The translations under genes were made by a program, and so were the position numbers. Below are positions 59,661 to 64,000 of a DNA stretch of 64,000 nucleotides, one piece after another (position 1 is the first letter of the stretch; each line of letters starts with the position of its first letter). The DNA is from Flavobacterium sp. 270 (lineage in GTDB: Bacteria; Bacteroidota; Bacteroidia; Flavobacteriales; Flavobacteriaceae), in assembly GCF_004368785.1 (NCBI RefSeq), contig NZ_SODM01000005.1, positions 186,001 through 250,000 on the forward strand. Reading direction: 5' to 3'. The notes beneath the pieces were generated by a model, which saw only the letters and a list, made by a program, of their open reading frames with translations, was not told the DNA's origin and did no database searches.

Positions 59661-59694
59661 AAACTAGAAATGCTTTTTGTATTTCTAGTTTTTT
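59661..59694 (+). terminator. Terminator or attenuator between lectin and GH18 genes
   Basis: AACTAGAAAT (59662-59671) pairs with ATTTCTAGTT (59681-59690), then T4. No separate promoter for the GH18 gene was found, so partial read-through is likely. Confidence 0.6.
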
Positions 59695-59731
59695 GCTTTT
59701 AAACAAAGATTAATCTAAAAATATAACTAAG

Positions 59732-60826
59732 ATGGCTTGGATAAAAAAAACAGATGTAGCAATGTTTAAAGGTGCAAATTGGAATACTTTGATAAAAAAA
59801 GTTCCAAATTGTACGCCCGAAATGGCAAAACGTATCGCTATAAAAAATCCTAAAATTACTTTCTTTTTCTTTTGCAGAGAATATATGGTTCTTGAAACAT
59901 TGGGAGACAAAGGAATTTTTAATCCGGGAGATGCCGTATTTTTTAGCGGAGAACCTTGGTACGGAAGTGCACCACAATGTGATTCTTATGAAAAAACAGG
60001 AATGTCTGTAGCATATGTTAGCCTCGATAAAATACAAACAACAGGATGTTATACTATGGCAGATGGGGATGCCGCAGTAGATGTAGTTTGTATTTTTGCG
60101 GCTAATATTAATAAAAAACCTCTTCCCGCAGGCATGATAGAATTGGCGCCAAATACGCAGGTGCCGGATGGATATCCTTATGCAGTTGGATCTTCTGATT
60201 ATTCTGCGCTTACTGTCGAAGCTGTTCAGAAATTACAAAAAAAAGGCATTACGGTTTTGCTTACCTTTTTAAATAATCATGATGGAACAGGCTGGTCTGA
60301 ATTTCCTGATGCCACAACAGCGACAAACTTTGCTCAGCAGCTAAAGGAAGTGGTAGACAGATTAGGTTTGGATGGAATTGATATTGACGATGAATACAGC
60401 GATAATCCAAATCCAAATCCTTCGTCTTTAGTGACCGTAACTACAATAATGAAACAGCTTATGCCGGACATTATTATTTCTAAAGCATTGTTTGATGATT
60501 ATCAATATTTTACTCCTAAGTATAATAACCAAACACTGGCAGATAATCTTACTTACGGCTGGGAAATGAGTTATGGCGGAGCACCTAAATATAGACTTCC
60601 AGATTATACCACATTGGGAATGGCGACAGATACTTTAGTGTGCGGATTTTGGTCTGGACAGCCTTCGCCATCACCGGCAGATGATGTTTCGTGGTTAAAA
60701 ACAAACGGCTATGAAGGAGTTATGGTTTACGCTTTTCAGGAACAATCTAATATAGATTTATTAGGAAGTCTTGTAAACGATTGGAACGGTAACGGAAACT
60801 GGAATAAAACACCCAATTGTCCATAA
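59732..60826 (+). CDS. GH18 endo-beta-N-acetylglucosaminidase-like protein with extra N-domain
   Basis: 364 residues. The region from about 117 to 355 is a GH18 barrel. The catalytic motif LDGIDIDDEYSD has Glu221 as acid/base and Asp219 and Asp217 before it, in the Endo-H style (DxDDEY), which cleaves between the two GlcNAc of N-glycans. Residues 1-115 form an unassigned domain (FFFFCREYMVLE, GDAVFFSGEPWYGSAPQC) with three or four cysteines. No Sec signal is visible (MAWIKKTDVAMFKGAN). It follows the lectin gene with a hairpin between them. Enzymatic specificity is inferred from the motif and neighbour. Confidence 0.85.
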   Translation: MAWIKKTDVAMFKGANWNTLIKKVPNCTPEMAKRIAIKNPKITFFFFCREYMVLETLGDKGIFNPGDAVFFSGEPWYGSAPQCDSYEKTGMSVAYVSLDKIQTTGCYTMADGDAAVDVVCIFAANINKKPLPAGMIELAPNTQVPDGYPYAVGSSDYSALTVEAVQKLQKKGITVLLTFLNNHDGTGWSEFPDATTATNFAQQLKEVVDRLGLDGIDIDDEYSDNPNPNPSSLVTVTTIMKQLMPDIIISKALFDDYQYFTPKYNNQTLADNLTYGWEMSYGGAPKYRLPDYTTLGMATDTLVCGFWSGQPSPSPADDVSWLKTNGYEGVMVYAFQEQSNIDLLGSLVNDWNGNGNWNKTPNCP

Positions 60827-60860
60827 TTAATTATTTTGGTAAAATAAATTGTTAAAAAAG

Positions 60861-60888
60861 AAAGCCCTGATTATTCAGGGCTTTTCTA
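60861..60888. terminator. Terminator of the GH18 gene
   Basis: AAAGCCCTGA pairs with TCAGGGCTTT around TTAT, followed by TTCTAG and A/T-rich flanks. It also ends the convergent rluF gene. Confidence 0.8.
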
Positions 60889-60910
60889 GTTTTATTAAAG
60901 AGCTTTAAGA

Positions 60911-61747
60911 TTAATAATCTCCTTTTTTCTTAAAGCGAGGATCATGCGGCGAAATAAATTCTGTTCTGCGAGTAGGCGCTTTTGGCGCTGTTGTTTTTGG
61001 CGATTCTACTTTTGGTAAACTCGCTTCTTCCGTTTTGCTCGATGGTTCAATTAATTGATTTAATTCTTTAATCTCTGCCTCCGTCAAATCGCGATAACGA
61101 CCAACCGGAACATCCAATGAAATATTGATAATTCTGATACGTTTTAAAGCCGTTACATCATAACCCAAATATTCCGTCATTCTACGAATCTGACGGTTTA
61201 AACCTTGCGTTAGAATAATTTTAAACGTGTATTTGCTTATTTGTTCTACCTTACATTTACGGGTAACCGTATCCAAAATTGGAACGCCATTTCCCATTCT
61301 TTCAATAAATCGATCCGTAATCGGTCTGTTTACCGTAACCGTATATTCTTTTTCGTGATTGTTTCTGGCGCGTAAAATCTTATTTACAATATCACCATCA
61401 TTCGTCATAAAAATTAATCCCTCACTTGCTTTATCCAATCTTCCAATCGGGAAAATACGTTTTGGGTAATTAATATAATCAACAATATTATCTCTAACTT
61501 CTAAATTGGTAGTACACTCAATTCCAACAGGTTTGTTGAAAGCCAAATACACCAATTTTTCATTTTTCTCAACAATCAGTTTTCCATCAATACGCACTTC
61601 GTCATTTGGTGAAACTTTGGTTCCCATTTCCGGTACAACACCATTTATCGTTACGCGTCCTTCTTCGATAAGTTTATCGGCTTCACGACGAGAACAATAA
61701 CCTGTTTCTCCAATAAATTTATTAAGACGTTTTAAATTCTCTTCCAT
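60911..61747 (-). CDS. rluF: 23S rRNA pseudouridine synthase RluF
   Basis: 278 residues. An S4 RNA-binding domain (residues about 6-60, RLNKFIGETGYCSRREADKL) precedes the RsuA-type catalytic domain with Asp in GRLDKASEGL. NRQIRRMTEYLGYDV is the second family signature. The RluF group modifies U2604 of 23S rRNA in E. coli. The C-terminal 40 residues are Pro/Lys-rich (KTTAPKAPTRRTEF) and probably disordered. The -7 element is only 4 bp before the ATG, so the transcript may be leaderless. Confidence 0.92.
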   Translation of the reverse strand: MEENLKRLNKFIGETGYCSRREADKLIEEGRVTINGVVPEMGTKVSPNDEVRIDGKLIVEKNEKLVYLAFNKPVGIECTTNLEVRDNIVDYINYPKRIFPIGRLDKASEGLIFMTNDGDIVNKILRARNNHEKEYTVTVNRPITDRFIERMGNGVPILDTVTRKCKVEQISKYTFKIILTQGLNRQIRRMTEYLGYDVTALKRIRIINISLDVPVGRYRDLTEAEIKELNQLIEPSSKTEEASLPKVESPKTTAPKAPTRRTEFISPHDPRFKKKGDY

Positions 61748-61751
61748 ACTG

Positions 61752-61759
61752 CAAAAGTA
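61752..61759 (-). promoter_or_regulatory. -7 promoter element touching the rluF start
   Basis: The minus strand reads TACTTTTG, matching TAnnTTTG; the ATG begins 4 bp after it. A transcript started here would have no 5' leader. Confidence 0.4.
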
Positions 61760-61788
61760 GGCAAAATTTAAATTTTAGAGTTCAGATT

Positions 61789-62142
61789 TTAGATTTTAGA
61801 TTTGTGAAAATCTACGCTGTCGCTTGGAGCTTCCTTGCGATCAAACATTCCATAATCTCGAACAACATTTGCAATTCGTAAATGATACTCTTTAAAAACT
61901 TCATTTCTACCTTTTGATTGTGCAAATCGGTGCATTTCGAGATTGCGCCATTGCTGAATACTTTCTTCATCTTTCCAAAAAGACAAAGACAAAACTTTCT
62001 CTGGATCATTAAAACTTTGAAATCTTTCTATAGAAATAAAACCTTCAATTTTGTCTAATTCAGGTCTTAATTTTGCTGCAATATCCAGATATTCTTCTTT
62101 TTTTCCTTCGTTCGGAATGACTTCAAAAATTACTGCTATCAT
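61789..62142 (-). CDS. ABM-type monooxygenase domain protein
   Basis: 117 residues from the ATG at 62142 (MIAVIFEVIPNEGKKEEYL); the longer frame starts inside the P450-side gap. The antibiotic-biosynthesis-monooxygenase ferredoxin-like fold is clear: strand-helix start, KLRPELDKIEGFISIERF, LSLSFWKDEESIQQWR and the helix HRFAQSKGR. Members are cofactor-free monooxygenases, haem-degrading enzymes or stress proteins. It is 17 bp after the P450 gene on the same strand, so both are in one operon. Confidence 0.88.
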   Translation of the reverse strand: MIAVIFEVIPNEGKKEEYLDIAAKLRPELDKIEGFISIERFQSFNDPEKVLSLSFWKDEESIQQWRNLEMHRFAQSKGRNEVFKEYHLRIANVVRDYGMFDRKEAPSDSVDFHKSKI

Positions 62143-62159
62143 GTTTTTATGTTTTAAAA

Positions 62160-63314
62160 TTATAAAAGAGAAATCCAAATTGCTTTCGGTAATCTGGCAT
62201 TTATTAAAGGTTCATATTCTATTTCGTTTTCTAAAATCGAAATATTTTTAAAATTAGTCAATAAATAAAACAAAGCTTCGGTTGCGAGAGATACAGAAAA
62301 ATGTTTTGCAAGGCACATATGTCCGCCAATTCCAAAAGTGAGATGTTCGTGATTATTATTTCTTTCAATATCAAAAACCATCGGATTTTTAAATTGTTTC
62401 GAATCATAATTTGCTCCTGCGAGAACAACCAAAATCAGATCATTTTTTTTGATTGTAAATTCATTTAGCTGAATATCTTCTACAGCAATTCTTCTGGTAT
62501 TATGTATTGGCGGATCAAAACGTAAAGTTTCAACAACCATTTTCTGTATCCAGATTTTATCCATTTTATTATTAGAAATATTTTCTTTAGAAAAAATCTG
62601 TAATGTTGCATTACTCAAAATTCCTCGCCCGGCATCATAACTTTGAATTAATAAACCAATTAAATTACTAACGCAAAGCGAAATGGTTTCTTCTGAAGAA
62701 ATACTATAAGAAGAAGAAGTTTTACCAATCAAAGTTTCATAAAAAGGAAGCGAAGTAATATGTTTTGCTACAATCAAATAAAATGCTTCCGAAAGTATAT
62801 TTATCAATTCGACATCTTCTGCAGTTTTATTAGGTTGCATAATTTTTACAAACAATGCTATTTTTTCTGAAATAAACTGAGAATCTTCAGAGTTAAAATC
62901 AAAGCTTTTTAAAACCACCAGAACTGGTAATTTTTTACAGACAGCATCAACCCAATTTACTTGATTTTTAGTAGATTCTTTTTGAAGTAATTCTTTTAAA
63001 ATTAAATCTATTCCAACCGTTTTCATAAATGAAAAAAGAACAACCGCAGTTTCTCGGGCAATTTCATGTTCGACTCCATTTGATAATCGAACCAAATTGC
63101 TAATAATTGCCAAACCATATCGATTAAGATTATCGTCTTGCGGAAGTGACGGAATATGTGCGTTTTCATTTTTTAATATTGCGGTACAATATTCATACGA
63201 ATAAACAGCCCAGATTTGGTTTGCTTCGTCCCAATAAACAGGATTTTCTTCGATCATCTTCTGATAAAAAGAATAAGGATTTTCAATTTCAGATTGTAGA
63301 AATAAACACGACAT
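62160..63314 (-). CDS. Cytochrome P450 with unusual I-helix
   Basis: 384 residues, soluble. The ExxR motif is ETLR at 262-265, and the haem-binding loop is FGIGGHMC with Cys334. The I-helix near 217-235 reads LLIQSYDAGRGILSNAT: the usual acid-Thr pair that protonates bound oxygen is missing. This is typical of peroxygenase-like or otherwise specialised P450s. It is upstream of the ABM gene in an operon and divergent from an ArsR-like regulator, with a palindrome overlapping its promoter. Redox partner and substrate unknown. Confidence 0.9.
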   Translation of the reverse strand: MSCLFLQSEIENPYSFYQKMIEENPVYWDEANQIWAVYSYEYCTAILKNENAHIPSLPQDDNLNRYGLAIISNLVRLSNGVEHEIARETAVVLFSFMKTVGIDLILKELLQKESTKNQVNWVDAVCKKLPVLVVLKSFDFNSEDSQFISEKIALFVKIMQPNKTAEDVELINILSEAFYLIVAKHITSLPFYETLIGKTSSSYSISSEETISLCVSNLIGLLIQSYDAGRGILSNATLQIFSKENISNNKMDKIWIQKMVVETLRFDPPIHNTRRIAVEDIQLNEFTIKKNDLILVVLAGANYDSKQFKNPMVFDIERNNNHEHLTFGIGGHMCLAKHFSVSLATEALFYLLTNFKNISILENEIEYEPLINARLPKAIWISLL

Positions 63315-63331
63315 GATATATTGTTTTGAGC

Positions 63332-63348
63332 AAAGTTATTTAACTTTA
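63332..63348. promoter_or_regulatory. P450 promoter with overlapping operator palindrome
   Basis: The minus strand has TAACTTTG (63332-63339), matching TAnnTTTG, 17 bp before the P450 ATG. It overlaps the perfect palindrome AAAGTTA-TT-TAACTTT (63333-63348). A regulator bound there would block the P450 promoter. The divergent regulator gene starts 41 bp away. Confidence 0.6.
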
Positions 63349-63389
63349 CAATGCCATACTTCAGTTTAGATTTAACTATGATTACATAA

Positions 63390-64000
63390 ATGGAAAATCA
63401 ATTTATAAAAATAGCGTCCTTAATTGGCGATCCAACGCGCGCCGCAATAATGTGGACTTTGCTCGACGGAAAAGCATTTACAGCAACCGAACTTTCTATC
63501 GCAGTAAATACTTCTCCACAAAATATAAGCATGCATTTGGCTAAACTTTTAGAAGCTGGATTACTTTGCGTAGAAAAACAAGGCCGTAATAAATACTATA
63601 GATTTTCTACTAAAGAAGTTGCGTATGTTATCGAATCGATGGCAAGTTTAGCTCCGCCGGCGCTTTCGCAGAAAAAGAATACTGATAAACATTCGCCAAT
63701 AAAACACTGTAGAACCTGTTATGATCATTTAGCCGGAAAAATTGGTGTGGCTGTCGCCGAAAGTCTTTTAGAACAAAACATAATCCTAGATGCTGACCAT
63801 AAATTTGAAGTAAGCAGGGAAGGAGAAAAATGGTTTTCTGACTTCGGAATTAATCTCGAAGAAATAAAAAAACAAAGAAGATTATTTTTAAAACCATGCC
63901 TAGATTGGAGCGAAAGAAAAAATCACATCGCAGGCTCAGTTGGAGCATCGCTACTAGATAAAATGATTGCAGACGATTGGCTAAGAAAAACAAAAGATTC
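63390..64000 (+). CDS. ArsR-like winged-helix transcriptional regulator (3' end cut by window)
   Basis: 203 complete codons are visible, starting MENQFIKIASLIGDPTRAAI. The ArsR-type HTH is at about 10-75: DPTRAAIMWTL, then TATELSIAVNTSPQNISMHL with the recognition helix and a wing QGRNKYYRFS. A C-terminal domain carries CRTC (Cys107, Cys110), a pair that could bind metal or sense redox, and a long helical region. It is divergent from the P450-ABM operon and the palindrome between them is its likely target. The reading frame is open at the window edge. Confidence 0.88.
   Translation, partial: MENQFIKIASLIGDPTRAAIMWTLLDGKAFTATELSIAVNTSPQNISMHLAKLLEAGLLCVEKQGRNKYYRFSTKEVAYVIESMASLAPPALSQKKNTDKHSPIKHCRTCYDHLAGKIGVAVAESLLEQNIILDADHKFEVSREGEKWFSDFGINLEEIKKQRRLFLKPCLDWSERKNHIAGSVGASLLDKMIADDWLRKTKD

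Overview
The window is chromosomal DNA of a member of the Bacteroidetes, most probably a Flavobacterium. The DNA is AT-rich. Promoters follow the Bacteroidetes pattern (TTG or TTTG, about 19 bp, then TAnnTTTG). The proteins include SusC/SusD, HmuY, RagA-type and TonB-dependent receptors, DUF4369, DUF6607 and winged-helix proteins typical of the phylum, and lipoproteins carry acidic residues after the lipobox cysteine. Intergenic gaps are rich in dispersed palindromic repeats. No rRNA, integrase, transposase, CRISPR array or prophage was seen.

Layout. 1-10.7 kb: a partial arabinose-5-phosphate isomerase, recQ, a COG2509 flavoprotein, a quinone oxidoreductase, a secreted Xaa-Pro aminopeptidase, and an exported msrB-msrA pair for repair of oxidised methionine. 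10.9-14.1 kb: idi, a pyruvoyl-tetrahydropterin-synthase-type gene, bcp, manA, a small conserved protein, and two tandem tRNA-Thr(TGT) genes each with its own terminator. 14.4-22.8 kb: small membrane proteins and lipoproteins, htpG, a lipocalin-like plus OmpA pair, and an orphan ABC ATPase. 22.9-32.5 kb: a secreted S9 peptidase, a FabH-like synthase, a GIY-YIG protein between palindromic repeats, cutC, an outer-membrane beta-barrel receptor and argS. 32.7-41.8 kb: a SusC/SusD pair without glycan enzymes, then a divergent haem/iron locus (DUF6607 against TonB receptor plus HmuY). 42.1-46.7 kb: a three-gene O-acetylation operon (two SGNH proteins, one with a LysM, and an MBOAT acyltransferase). 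47-53.6 kb: ffh, folD, a CorA transporter with a possible leader peptide, and a self-regulated winged-helix/DUF4153 membrane operon. 53.7-60.8 kb: a PQQ-propeller protein, an unknown protein, a TPR histidine kinase with a LytTR response regulator, then a mannan-binding lectin of the MVL type followed by an Endo-H-like GH18 endoglycosidase. 60.9-64 kb: rluF, then a P450 plus ABM-monooxygenase operon divergent from an ArsR-like regulator that runs off the window.

Most notable points: (i) the lectin/endoglycosidase pair, both proteins apparently without Sec signals and both predicted to recognise the mannose-chitobiose core of N-glycans, next to a two-component system; (ii) the O-acetylation operon with LysM inserted into an SGNH protein; (iii) a repeated ACTTTG-N5-CAAAGT operator around a winged-helix gene; (iv) several families of extragenic palindromes, one flanking a GIY-YIG nuclease gene and one carrying a UUCG-capped hairpin; (v) a possible leader ORF plus hairpin before a corA-family gene. 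All function calls come from reading the sequence; no database search was run.
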